Assembly: GCA_965112735.1 (NCBI GenBank)
Contig: OZ218950.1
Location: 806,001 to 870,000, forward strand
Origin: Phaeosaccion multiseriatum
Taxonomy: Eukaryota; Ochrophyta, other classes
Direction: 5' to 3'
Length of the DNA stretch: 64,000 nucleotides
Made by a program: the position numbers and the translations under genes. The notes beneath the pieces were generated by a model. The model was not told where the DNA came from and searched no databases. It saw nothing but the letters and a program-made list of their open reading frames with translations. Positions 26,200 through 37,787 of this stretch are shown here, piece by piece (within the stretch, counting starts at the first letter, position 1; each line of letters opens with the position of its first letter).

Positions 26200-27410
26200 C
26201 TACATTGCCTCCGCCGTGACGACGTAGAGAGGGTCGCCTTTGCCAGATGGAGATATGTCCTTCGCTCGGGGGGGGGCAAAGCTTCCTCCGCAAAAGTGGA
26301 TCATGTTTCCCACGAGGTACGTGTGATCCACATCGGTCTGGCCTGTCCACACGCCCACCGCTTTGGTCAGGAAGAGCCGATTGCTGTACACGACTTGGCA
26401 CACACAGGGAGAGAGAGTGAGTGAGAGGGAGAGCGAGAAAAATGAGTGTGAGTGAGAGAGAGAGGGAGGGAGAGAGCGAGAAATCGAATAAAAAAGAGAG
26501 GACACAATGGCACTTCCTAGTCTGATGCAATTGGGCGAGGATGCAGGGGTGATCGAGACAGGTGGAGTCCGGACATAGCACACAAAAATCAGACGCACGC
26601 ACCCGCGCACACTCCGCCGGGTCGCAGCACCCTGCTAACGTCCTTGAGCACGCTTAAAGGGCGAGTGAGGTAGTCGATGGACAAGGCCAGCAGCACTACG
26701 TCGAAGGATCCGGCCTCGTAGGGGAGGGTGGGCTGTTTGTTGAGGTCCTGCACCGTCCACTCCGTCAATTGGGGGTTGAGCTTCAGCTCTGCAGCGGACA
26801 TGCCGAGTCCAGCCACCCGCCCGTATCTAGTGCCGCTGCTGTCGCTATCTGGGAGGTGACTCACCCAGGAAGAGCAAAGATCCAGGACGTCGAGCGGCGC
26901 GTCTGCTTGCCCCGAACCCGACTGCTGCTTCCTCTTCTTTAGGCCGATGTCCTTCAGAATGCTCGCGTATTCCCTTCGCATGGCCTGCTGCGCGTCCTTG
27001 TCAATATGCTCTACCAGCTTCGGGGAGTCGTAGAAGAGGGCGTCGTCGCTCTCATCGAGGCGAGCAAAGTCCCTCGGCTGGAACGGATTGTCCTCTTCCC
27101 ATTCCAGTCCATCACTGTTGGGTCCACCCGGCAGGGCTGCTTCAATCTCTCCCTTCGCCGGCCTCCCTGCCGAAGCGACCCCTGCTACTCCGACCGTTTT
27201 GAAGGGAGAAAGCCATGTCGCAGCTGTGACGGCGAGGGAGCTCCGAACGACCGCCTCGGCAACAAACCTCTGACGACTTACCGGTTCCCCCCCCTTTCGC
27301 TCTCTTATTTTCTCTACCACTCCTCTAGTTCTTACGGCGCCTATGTTATAAGCTGCGCTCTGGCGAAGCAGGCACACTCCCCCGATGACTGCCCATCGCT
27401 TCGGCTTCAT
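26200..27410 (-). CDS. SAM-dependent methyltransferase-like protein
   Basis: Two minus-strand exons, 26603-27410 and 26200-26393, joined in phase (donor GTGCGT, acceptor CCAAG); 333 residues. Class I methyltransferase type-11 fold: LDVLDLCSSWVSHLP is the variant motif I of a plant/cyanobacterial family, followed by VAGLGMSAAEL, SFDVVLLALSIDYLTRP (motif IV/post-I region), VLRPGGV and VVYSNRLFLTKAVGVW after the junction, ending in DPLYVVTA. The first ~80 residues, basic with a hydrophobic start, look like an organelle-targeting extension, so a plastid or mitochondrial location is plausible. The substrate is unknown. Its start codon is 73 bases from that of PA2G4 on the other strand. Confidence 0.85.
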
Positions 27411-27483
27411 TTTTTTTTATTTTTTTTTGAAAAGCATCTCGCGCGTTCCCTGACTTATCCTGCATCGCCCCCCTTGGGGACGG
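27411..27483. promoter_or_regulatory. 73-bp bidirectional promoter region
   Basis: The start codons of the methyltransferase (-) and PA2G4 (+) face away from each other across this interval, which begins with a T-rich run (about 20 T in 25 bases). Both 5' UTRs and core promoters must fit here unless transcription starts inside a gene. Confidence 0.6.
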
Positions 27484-30400
27484 ATGGCTGCGTTGAAGGC
27501 CACACCTCTAAGCAAGAAAGAAGAGGAGGACACGGACAGCAAGGAGCGAAGGATGGCGGAATCCGAGGGCAAGGTTCCCATGGAGGAGGAGGAGCAGGCG
27601 GAAGTGCAAGAATCGGTGCGTGAAATGTTCAAAGGAGAAGAGACATTGAAGGGAGAGGAGGGGAGAGAAGGAGGGAGAGAAGGTGGAGTTCAATGCTGGC
27701 TCCTCGTTGAGAGCCGCATCAATAGCCTCTCTCTACTCGCTCTGCTTCTCTCTCGCCGTTGCCGGATTTGGGTTGTTGCGGCTGGTCTTCTCTCGACTCG
27801 GCTCTTTGACACATGATTTCGGCGACCCATCGGCGACCCAGGATGCTGTCGTGTGCCCTCCCGCTGTTCCCTCTGCAGCTGTGGCTGCTGCTCGCACAAG
27901 TAACATAGCTTCGCAAGTCACCTTCGCCATTGCTCACTCTGCCCCTCTCTCCTCCCCCCGCCTTGAACTCGCGTCTGCTGCTGTTCCTCCTCCTGTTGCT
28001 GTTGCTCCTCTCCGCTGCCACCTTGACGTGCCTCCGCTGCTGTTCCTCCTCCTGCTGCGGCCGTGATACTCCGTGTCTTGCGTGACGTCGTTTGTCTCTT
28101 GAGCAGAAGGAGGAGGTGACGGACCTGAGTGACTCAAATGTCGTGACCAAGTACCAGGAGGCGGCCAAGATTGCCAACCTGGCTCTGTCCGGAGTGATTG
28201 GCCAATGTCAGGCCGGAGCGCGAGTATTGGACTTGTGCAAGTTCGGAGATACTGTCATTACGGCACGTTGCGCTCAGATCTACCGCCAAAAGAAGGGGGG
28301 CAAGACCGTGGATAAGGGCATTGCGTTCCCCACGAGTGTGTCCGTCAACGAGTGCGTGTGCCACAACAATCCCCTGGAGTCCGAGGGAGACGCCAGTGTG
28401 AGTGCTCCTTCCTTTCTTTGCCCAGTTTGTCTGCGGTGCGCTTTGGCTTGGCTTGGCTCGACTTGCTGTATATTGCCCTTGTGACCCTCTGAGTGGGTTG
28501 GTTCAATCGTTGTAGCGTGAGTGGGTGGGGGGTGGGGGTAGCAAAGAGAGAGATGGGTTGAGGCTGAGGGCCAGCGGCAGCTGCTGCTGATGTCCCTAGG
28601 ATTGACCAACGACCTGGGGGGATATTCGCGGTTCCCAAGATTGGCTCCCCTCTTTGGAGGAGAGTCTCGGATTGGTGCCCATCCACTACCCCAGAAGATT
28701 GATTGTGACGCCCTTGGTGTTCTCGCGCTCACGGAGCGTTTGCAGAACCCAGGGCTGTTCGAGGTGTCGGGCGTGCGGTTTCTTGTGCTGTCCCCAGTCT
28801 TTCTTTGCAAGGGCCGATGCGGAACCACTGCTTGCTGCTCTTTTGCTGGCGTGTTTTGTCTTCTCGCGTCGAGACCCTCTGTTTCCATGGTCGATGGGGG
28901 GACAGCACAGCCGCCCCACCACACATTTACTTCCACTTGAAGTTGAAGTTATGTCCTGACTCGGTCATCAGAGTGTGCTTTGTTCACCAAGTGCCCTCGT
29001 TTCGTTCCTGCCTGCCTTCCTTCCTTCCCCCGTCTTCCTCCTTCCGTCCCTCCTTCCTTTCTTCTCTTCCTCCCCTCCTCCGGTCCCTTCCCCCCACCCC
29101 TCCTCCCCTACCTCCCCGCCTCTATCTTCATCCCTGCAGCCCCCACTAGCAGAAGGAGACCTGGTCAAGATCGACATGGGGTGCCATATCGACGGTTACA
29201 TTGCCATGGTGGCCCACACCGTCAAGGTCGGAAACCTCGAGCCCTCCAAAGACAACCCCATCTCCGGCAAGGAGGCGGACGTCCTTCTGGCCTGCCGCGA
29301 CTCCGCTGAGGTAGCAGCCAGGCTCATTAAGCCAGGCAATACCAACAAGCAGGTCACCGAGGCGGTGGCCAAGGTAGCCGAGGCCTATGGTGTGAATTTG
29401 GTGCAGGCGACCTCCATGCATCAGATGCGGAGGTTCGTGATGGAGGGATCCAAGACCATAGCGCTCAAGGAGGACATTGAGAACAAGGTGAGGAGAGAGA
29501 GGAGGAGTGGGGATAATGAGGGTACGGTATTCATGTTTTTCGTTGTCCTCTCTCCCCTTTTTTTGCTCTTTTTCTTAGGCTCATGCTCTGATGATGATGG
29601 TGATTATGATGATGTTGATTTTGCTGTTCCTCTCATTGTTTTGTTCTGGACATGTCTTGCGCGTGTAGGAATCCTGACGTATCACCAACTCCCACCCTTG
29701 CCCTTACCCCACCCCACCCCACAGGTCGACGAGGCAAAGTTCGAGGCTCATGAAGTATACGTGGTTGACGTGGCCGTGTCCAGTGGAGACGGAAAGTCCC
29801 GCGAGCAGGAGACGCGCACCACCGTCTTTAAGAGGACGGTTGACAAGACCTACCGACTCAAGTCCAAGGCGTCCCGAGACCTTGTTAATGTAACTACCTC
29901 CAAGTTCTCTGTCCTCCCCTTCTGTCTGAGGGCCATTGGCGACGAGAAGACGGTAAGATTGCATCATGGCGGTTGAGTTGGAGTGGGGTGGGGTGGGGTG
30001 GGGTGGGGTGGCTTCTGGAAGGTTGGGGGAGGGAGATGTGGGAGGCAGGACAGGCAGGTGGACAGGCAGACAGACTGGTAGGAAAACATGCCGGAAGGCG
30101 GACGGGCAGGAGGAAAGTGGACTCGCAGCCGACCGGGCAGGAGCGGGCAGGAGGAGTGTAGATTTGATGGCGGGCGTTTGTGTCCGCTTCGCGTAGAGCT
30201 GTTCAACACATCCTTTTTGTGTGGGGTAGATTCTTTCTGGTCCATGCTCTTCTTCACTCACCCCCCCCCCCCCCTTTTCTCTCTTCTGCCGCCCTCTCCT
30301 CTCGTCTCTTTGCCTCTCAAGGCTCGGATGGGTGTGGTGGAATGCCTCAAGCACGAGCTCTTGCACCCCTACCCTGTGCTCTACGAGCGACCAGGAGACG

Positions 30401-30603
30401 TTGTTGCCCACGTCAAGTTCACAGTGCTGGTAATGGCCTCGGGCACATCCAAGATTACCGGTGTGGAGATGTCGAGTGAGGGCTACACTTCAGAGAGCAA
30501 GGTGGACGAGGAGACTGCGGCCATTCTGGCGGAGGAGCTCGGTAGCAAGAAGAAGAAGAAGAAGGCCGCTGCTAAGGCTGCGGCGGCGGCTGCCACAGCG
30601 TAA
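27484..30603 (+). CDS. PA2G4: Proliferation-associated protein 2G4 / EBP1
   Basis: Non-catalytic member of the methionine aminopeptidase (pita-bread) family that binds ribosomes and RNA and controls growth. Exons, all in phase: 27484-27615, 28107-28397, 29140-29487, 29725-29952, 30322-30603; 426 residues. Identified by VVTKYQEAAKIANLAL, CKFGDTVI, KGIAFPTSVSVNECVCH, EGDLVKIDMGCHIDGYIAMV, HTVKVG, VTEAVAKVAEAYGVN, EVYVVDVAVSSGDGK, ARMGVVECLKHELLHPYPVL and a C-terminal Lys-rich stretch (SKKKKKKAAAK), all in family order. The N-terminal acidic 44 residues are lineage-specific. Introns are long (240-740 bases); intron 2 contains an unexplained GC-rich segment (28600-28960). Confidence 0.95.
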
Positions 30604-31836
30604 GGCAGCGAAGGAAGGAGGCGACACCAATGGAGGAGGGGAAGGGGGGGGTGGAGGAGGAGGAGCGGAGAGGAAGGGGAAAGGAGAGGAGAGGAGAGAG
30701 AGCAGAGAGAAGGCAAGGCATGGGGGGGAGGGGAGGGGAGCTGGAGAGCGAGCCCCCGTCCCTGCCTGTCTTGCCGCTGGCGTGGTGGAAGGGGATGAAT
30801 CAGTGCGCCCGACGGACCCTTTGCCGCTGTACAAAGGAGGAGCAAAGCACAAGCGCCACTACTGAGGCCAGTGGAGTAGTGGCGGGAGGGGTGGCTTCTT
30901 GGTGCGGCCGCTGCCTGCCTGGCATGTGTGTGACTGTTACCTGGCGTGTGTCGGGGTCTGTGTCACAGTCAAAGAGGCGCGGCGCCGGACCGCTCATACG
31001 GAAGAAGGAAGCGTCCTCCCTGTTGCGTGGGGGGTTCCTTGTGTCTGTCTGTCCGTGTGGCGAGAGTGGGATCACCCGGTCGGCTTGTTGCCGCTCTCTC
31101 TCGTTGTGCCGTCTGTCCCTCTTGCGCTCAACCGGGCGAAGATTGGGTTTTTCGTGTTCTTGCTTTGACGGCCCAAGTGGTTCGTAGACGAGGCAGAAGG
31201 GCAGAGGTAAACAGCTAAACAGACAGAGGCAGAGGTTAACGAACGTGCTAATTGAGTGGTTTATGCATCAACGAGAACGTGTCATGAAGAGAGGCTCGAG
31301 TCATGCCCAAAGGAAAAGGGATTCAAAGGGTTGATTATTAGGTTTTATACGAGGGTTAGGGGACCTCTTCCAACAGGTCTCAATCTCTTTGGGTGTGCGC
31401 TGGGCCTCATGAGAGCCCGGTGACCGAATCAGTGACTGCGTTCCTGAGATGCATTGCCCCACCCTCTCTGGCCCCTCTGTCTGTGTCAGCACCCACAATG
31501 AGAGCTGTGCTGTTGACCATCCCACGCCGTGCGTGTGTGTGTTTGTAAGTCGTCCGCGCGCCGCCTGTCTTCGCCAAGCAGCCTGCGCTCTTCTCACCTC
31601 GCCATGGCCCGGGTCTACCCTATAGCCCAAGACTCACTGACAGCATTTGAAGCCATATCCCATATCCCATATCCCACACGGGAGGGGGGTTGTGCACCGT
31701 GGGCAAGCTTCCTTCTCTGAACAGACACAGAAGGCTGGGCAACAGGAGATGCACACCCGTCGTTTGCTCTTTCCGCAGCGGCAGTAGCAGTAGCAGCGGC
31801 CAGTTGAAAAACTGGGTAACACTGCGCGTCGTATCC
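30604..31836. other. Intergenic between PA2G4 and a small minus-strand gene
   Basis: GGA-rich run (30606-30760) after the PA2G4 stop, then GC-rich DNA without recognisable coding. A triple CATATCCC repeat lies at about 31653-31676. Nothing further supported. Confidence 0.5.
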
Positions 31837-32286
31837 TCAGGGACGCTCTCTGAAAACTGCATCCAAATTCACCTTCTTCCTCTTTGCTAACCACTCCTCC
31901 CTCCAATCCTCGTCCTCTCCTTCCTCGTCGAAGTAACCCGGCGTATAGTACTCCCCCTCAGTCTCTGCAGAAATGACATAGACCTCCTGCGGCCCCTGTG
32001 CAGCAGCAGCAGCCAGCTCCGCCTCCTTTTCCCTCAGTGCCTCCTCCGCCCGCACCTTGTCTCCTCTCTTTTTTAATTCTCGGCGCACCTTCCAGCTGGT
32101 CGTCGGCATACCCTTGAAGTGGAACCCGCCCTGGCAGACGGCACTAACGTGTATTGTTCTTCGCCCTCTCGCCCTGCTTGTGTGTGCCGTGGCTGCTGCC
32201 GCTGCCTCTCTCTTCCAAGGTGCTGCCAACGATCCCGACAAGCAGCGCAAGCACTTTGACGCACTTGAAGCGGCCACCGCGGCCAT
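31837..32286 (-). CDS. Small putative mitochondrial protein, unknown function
   Basis: Single-exon 149-residue ORF. The N-terminus (MAAVAASSASKCLRCLSG, then many Arg and Ala and few acids) has the make-up of a mitochondrial presequence, followed by TIHVSAVCQGGFHFKGMPTT, a Lys/Glu-rich helix (WKVRRELKKRGDKVRAEEAL) and an acidic C-terminus with DEDWREEWLAKRKKVNLD. I do not recognise the family. Coding is supported by the clean targeting-peptide-plus-helix composition and by lying 271 bases downstream of SEC11 on the same strand; conservation would need checking. Confidence 0.55.
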   Translation of the reverse strand: MAAVAASSASKCLRCLSGSLAAPWKREAAAAATAHTSRARGRRTIHVSAVCQGGFHFKGMPTTSWKVRRELKKRGDKVRAEEALREKEAELAAAAAQGPQEVYVISAETEGEYYTPGYFDEEGEDEDWREEWLAKRKKVNLDAVFRERP

Positions 32287-32557
32287 TGTTGGCGAGAACC
32301 TGCTGCTCCTGCTGCTGCTGCTATGCTATTTTTGTTTGTTACAATGTAGGTCTCTCGCTGAGAAAAAGTACGAGTTTCCGTTTCGAATACTTCGACATCG
32401 ACATCGCGTATCGAGAAGGGGGATCGAAGGGGAGGATAAATGGTGGTAAATAAATTTTGCTTTGTTTGGCTCTTATCGCCTGCCCCTGCCCTGCTATGGG
32501 TGTTGCTCACCTATTACCTCAGCCCCCCCCCTATGCCTTCTCTTCAGTCGCCTAGAA

Positions 32558-33772
32558 CTACCCTTCTCTATTCGTAAAGACGAACAGACCCATGACCCCC
32601 ACTAAAGCATACTTCATGAGCGGATAGTCGTTGAGCAGAATGGTCACCATGCCCACGTATCTTAGCACTCCCTTGGCTCTCCCTAACACATCATCTCTCT
32701 CCAGCCACAGCTGACCCGGCACGTACAGGCCTCTATCGTTTACTTTGTTGTTATCTCCCTTTGTCAGCAGCGACACGTTACCCTCCGGGCTGTGGAGCAA
32801 CAGCAGCGGTGCCAGGCGAGACGAGGCGAGGGAGAGGCGGGGGAGGGAGGGAGGAGGGAGGGAGGGAGGGCAGGTCGCGGAATTTGTGGGTGTGGATAGA
32901 AAGGACACGTGGCGATAGTGCCGGAGAGGAGAGGGAGAGGAGGGGAAAGGGACAAGCGAAACGGAAGGGTCAGGGCGTGGAGACGACGAGGGAAAAGAGA
33001 AAAAGAGAAGAGACCTGGCTCGACACATCCTGCTTGCTCCCGCCCACTCTCTCTCTCACGCTCGCGCGCTCCCCCCCCCGCCCCGTCTCCTTCTCGATCC
33101 CTTTCGCTCTGTCTCTCTCTCCCTCTCCCACCCTCAAGCGCCCCCCCGCTCCGAAACAACGAAAGGGTGTTTCCCTCCCTCCGACACGGACTACACTTAC
33201 TCTTCGTGGACCTTCATGACACGATGCACAATGGGAATGTCCCTGTCCTTGATCTTAAAGACGACCACCTCCCCCACTCTGATGGGGTCGTTATGGTTGT
33301 TGAGGAAGAGGATGTCCCCTCGCTGGAAAGCCGGCTCCATGGATCCACTGGTGTTGTATTAAACGGGGAAGCAAGAACTAACAATCAATTTGGGCCCGCA
33401 GGATGATCATTAATGTGGAGCGGACATGTGAGATCAGCTTGATTCGACTAGTAGGGGCAGAGTGATCCTTGCCTACCACGAGCTATGGTTCTCCCTGACT
33501 CTTGAGTCCCCCAACACTATAGTCTGTGGATCAGTATGGGCAACCTCCCTCAATCCCTCTCGTTTGTCTCACTCGACTCACCTCAGCACTACAACGACAG
33601 GGCTCTCTGACTTGGTGATCACCATCAGCGACTTCCAAATCATCAGAGCGGAGAGCACAATCATGGCCAGGTTGAGGCCTTGGAAGGCGAGCTGCCTCTT
33701 ATTTCTCCACAGCTTCTTCACCTCCTGTACCTGGCTGTACACCATCTCCTTCAAATAGTCGGATGCCGTCAT
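32558..33772 (-). CDS. SEC11: Signal peptidase complex catalytic subunit
   Basis: Cleaves signal peptides of proteins entering the ER lumen; type II membrane protein. Three minus-strand exons in phase: 33582-33772, 33201-33347, 32558-32789; 189 residues, close to the ~180 usual. [20 protein letters not shown] is the membrane anchor, [20 protein letters not shown] carries the catalytic Ser (about residue 66) and [12 protein letters not shown] the catalytic His (about 105), the Ser-His dyad of the ER-type enzyme. [29 protein letters not shown] and [17 protein letters not shown] complete the family signature. The start [10 protein letters not shown] at 33772 is preferred to an ATG eight codons upstream. 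Confidence 0.96.
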
Positions 33773-34263
33773 GGTGAAGGCCCTAACGACGAGCAACCCC
33801 CGCTACTCGGAAGCCTCGCTTCTTCCCTATTCTCCTCTACCTTGCGCACTCTTCCCTTGCGCGGCCGTGGCGACAGCGACACACACACACACACACACAC
33901 TCTCTCTCTCTCTCTCTCTCTCTCGCCTTCCTCTTCTCCTGTGTGTACAACAGTCTCGATCTTCCAGAGATATTGGGGATGATCTGCAGAGTATGTCGTT
34001 CCTCACCACACTTCTCGCTTCTCCGTTCCCGTCCGCCTTTCCCCACCACAACAGCTGGTGTTTCGCCTGCCTGTTTTATTCCTTCGTCCCTCTTCTAATA
34101 AATAGGCGCCTCTATTCTCTTCACGAGCCATTACGTGAAACTCGCATTAAAATCCAGGGGGTTTTCATGGTGGGCAGAGAGGGGACTCAAAAGAGAGGTG
34201 GTTAGTGGAGCCAAGACGGCTGGACGCCTTCTTCCTTACCGAGGAGAGTAGTGTGTCCAAGGT
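33773..34263. promoter_or_regulatory. Divergent region, SEC11 / PPR genes
   Basis: Upstream of both genes. Contains adjoining (CA)n and (TC)n tracts at about 33881-33924; no other signal recognised. Confidence 0.5.
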
Positions 34264-37200
34264 GTGTCTGGTGAGCGGCGGGGGTTTTGGATGGCGGAGT
34301 TTTCGAGTAAGGGCTTGAGAGGCTTGGAGGAGCCGAAAGACTTTCAAAGTCCCATGGAGGGGCAAGCGAAGAAAACTGGCGAGGAAGGACGGCAGGCGGA
34401 GCAGCAGCTGCTGCTTCCAACGCGTCTGACGACGGCCTACTCCCTCAGTAGCGGAGGCAGACGGCAGCGAAGTAACTGCAAAACCGCGGCAGCTGCGGTC
34501 ACGTTAATGATGGCTGTTGCAGTGGGCGGCACCAAGAGTAGCGGCAGCAGAGGCAGCAGCGGCACCAGTAGCAGTAGCAGTAAAGGCGTTGCGGCCTTTC
34601 AGCTCAACCCCCCCTTTCAGAGTGAATGCGCTACTGCGACTGCTGCTGCGGCTGCTGCAAAGAGGCGCATGAGCACCACTCGCAGTAGGAGCCGAAGGAG
34701 TAGGAGCAGCATGAGTGGCAACACCAGCAGCACCAGGGCGTCGGCTTGCCTGCGGGCGAGAGACTGCGACCCAGTAGCAGCAGCAGGGCGCGGGGACAGT
34801 GGCAGCAGTATCAGCCAGGCTCGGGACTGTCCCTGCCGGACTTGCTGTGGCGATCGGGCAAGGTGGGGGACGAACACCCCTCCTGCCTTGGGGTGGCTGG
34901 GAGGTGACACCCCTAGAGCCCCCCGAGGGTGTCTAGTGGCGAGGAGGGGGAAGGCTTCTTCCACCATCGCACCTCAAGAGGCCGAGGCGAGCGGGGGAGT
35001 AGCCGACGCACAAACCACAAGCACCAGCAGCAGCGCCAGCGGCGGCAGCAGCGCCGCTGTGAACCCGAGCCAGATCGTTGTGAACGGGGTTAGTGGCGGT
35101 GGTGGTGCCGGTTCTGCCGTCACCTCCAACAGTAGTGGTGGTGGGAAGAGCAGAACGGCTTTGCTGGCGGCTCTGGGGGCAGAAGAAGACAGTTTAGGAA
35201 CCCTCTTGCTGACTCCGGGGGAGATCCTTGTCACCCCGGGGGAGGTGTCTCAGGAGAAGCTTGTGGGAGATATTGTGACGAGCGTTTTAGAAGGAGGTGG
35301 CGGCTCGCGACGGCGGAAAGTGAAATTAACGTGAGTCGTCGTGAATTGTCGTCCGAGCCTTGTGGTCGGTTGGTTGGTTGGGTAGGTGGGTGGGTGGTTG
35401 ATTGTTTGGTTTCTTGGCTGGGTGGTTATGGTAGTGCATGTAGTATTCATGCAGTGCGTGCGAATGTTTGCGTGTTTGCGTGAAAAAAGACGAAATTCGT
35501 GTGCCTAAATTCTTTTTCGCATCTTTTACTTATCGAGCAGGATCTTGTATTTATCGAGCAGCGTGTTCCATCATGTCGCTAACCATCCGCTTCCTCCTGG
35601 GACCCCTGTCTGCCCCATTCCACCTCACCTCACCTCACCTCACCTCACCTCACCGTGATACTCTTTCTTGACCCGACTCACTCCCAGCGACGAGATGAGG
35701 CTAATAAATGTTATCAATGGCGTGGGTCAGCATCCCAAGGCTTGGGAAGAAGTCTTTGCGGCCCTTGAGGACGGGTATAGCAGAGGTGTTAACATGACCG
35801 TGCAGGTCTACAGAGCCGCCATGGCAAAGCTGTCCTCACCGACGCAACCGGAGAACGCGATGGCCCTTCTCAAGCTCTTTGACGACATGCGCAGGGGAAG
35901 GAGGGGGGACGGGGAGGAGGTAGCAGGGGCAAAGATTATTAACGGGGCAGGAGTAGTAGCAGAAGGAGGAGGAGGAGGAGGAGAAGGTGGAAGCAAGAAG
36001 GAGGAGGGCTCCTCGAAGCAAGGAGAAGGGCAAGGGCCAGGAGTGCCCAAACCCGACAAGTTCTGTTACCACAGAGCCATCGATGCGCACTTAGTTTTGC
36101 AGCAGCGGGCCGAGGCAGTGGAACTGCTCCTGGAGATGCGAGACAAGCGGTGGTTTCCGAGTTCAGAGACGCCGTATGTGGCGGTGTTGAAGGCGTGCGC
36201 AGGGGACTCGGAAGAGCTCAAAGCGTTGAGAGCAAAGGTGCGTGCGTGTGTAGTGTGTGGTGTGGTGTGGAGTGGAAGGACTGAGTGGAGGAGAAGACGG
36301 GCGTGGCGTGGGTGGAAAGGGGTCTGAAGGGAGAGTATCCTGCGTTGTCCTTTCCGCGGCAGCTGCTGCTCCTGCTGGGACGTCGATTGTGCATCTTTCT
36401 GTTCATATCGTCTTGATGCTCAAAGACAGGGGCAAACGAAAGGAGGAAGGAAGAGAGGAGGTCACTGGTTTGGTTTCGCTCTTCTCTGTCGACTCTGTGT
36501 GTTGGGTCTCGGGGGGCGTCTCCCTCTGCGGGAGGGGGGGTGCGGTTGTCCCTCTGACTGCCTCCGCTTGAAACAGCTATGCGATGAGGCCTTTTCCAAG
36601 CTGGACCAGAGCAGGGGCGTGGGCATGCCTTCGCTGTCGGGTGCCTCGCCATGATCTATTCCCATCACTCAACACCCAATCCGACTAATTCCACCCCCCA
36701 ACTTCACCCCCCTCCCCTCCCCCCTTACCCGTGCGGCTGTGTGTTTTCCGGTCTCTGCGTGTCCCTCTCCCGTCCGTGCAGACCTTTGGCAGCTTGGGGG
36801 GCTGCGCCCTAGATACAGAAGAGAGCATTGGGGTGTGTACCGAGGTGTTGCAAGTCATGACAGAACAGTGCCTCGCAGGACAGGGCATAGACAATGGAGG
36901 GTCAAAAGCTATAGGTGAGTGAGTGTGTCGGTCTTTTGATGGACTGAAGGTCTGCGAAACTGAAACCGGAAAAGAGTTGCATTGATTAGAAGTGCCATCC
37001 CTTGTGTATGCATCGACGGCTTGTGCTTCGCGGGGGATTTTTCGCTTCTTGTAGACGGAGGGGGAAGCCTCCCTTCGTCTGCTGATGAACCGACAAATCG
37101 ACCAAACCAACCCCATCACTCGAGCCCCGCCCCCCCTCCTTAACTCCTCCCTTTCCCCTCTCAGAGCTGATCCGCGCCATGCAACGGCAAGAGGTGTGGC

Positions 37201-37755
37201 CCAATACCAAGTGCTTCAACTCAGTCGTGTCCATGAAGCGCAAGGAGGGGCGGTGGGAGGAGTCTCATGACATTGTCCAGGAGATGCGAGGAGAAGTGTC
37301 CAGGGAGAGGGGCAGCGTGCCTAACCAACGCTCTTATGCGGAGGTCATCTTTGGGTGCCTGGAGGCTAAAGGGGATATCAGGATGGCGCTCGGTGCGTGT
37401 GTGCGTGCATGTGTGTGTGCGTGTGTGCGTACATGTGTGTGTGCGTGTGTGCGTGCGTGCGTGCGTGTGGTTGTTGTTTTTGTCGTTGCTGTTGTGATTG
37501 ATGCTGAGAGACCCCCCCCCCATTGCGCCGCGCTGCCTCTGGAGTAAGTGACTGAGTCTGCTCTCTCGCTTCTCCTCCCGTCCCAGGAATGCACCGCCAG
37601 ATGAAGCAGGACATGCCCCTCTTCACCAACTCCTTCGAGATGACCAACATCTACCTCAAGCTTATAGACGCCTGCTACCAGGCATGTGTATGTAACGTAC
37701 TTTCTTCAAGTGGGGGGGGATGTTTATGGGGTGTGTGTGTGTGTTTGCGGGCTGC

Positions 37756-37787
<32 letters not shown>

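Noticed and set aside
28280-28936. 218-codon minus ORF across PA2G4 exon 2 and intron 2
   Set aside because: No domain, no targeting peptide, overlaps a conserved coding exon in antisense.
34617-35234. Minus ORFs opposite PPR exon 1
   Set aside because: Shadows of low-complexity coding on the plus strand; exon 1 joins in phase to PPR-coding exons.
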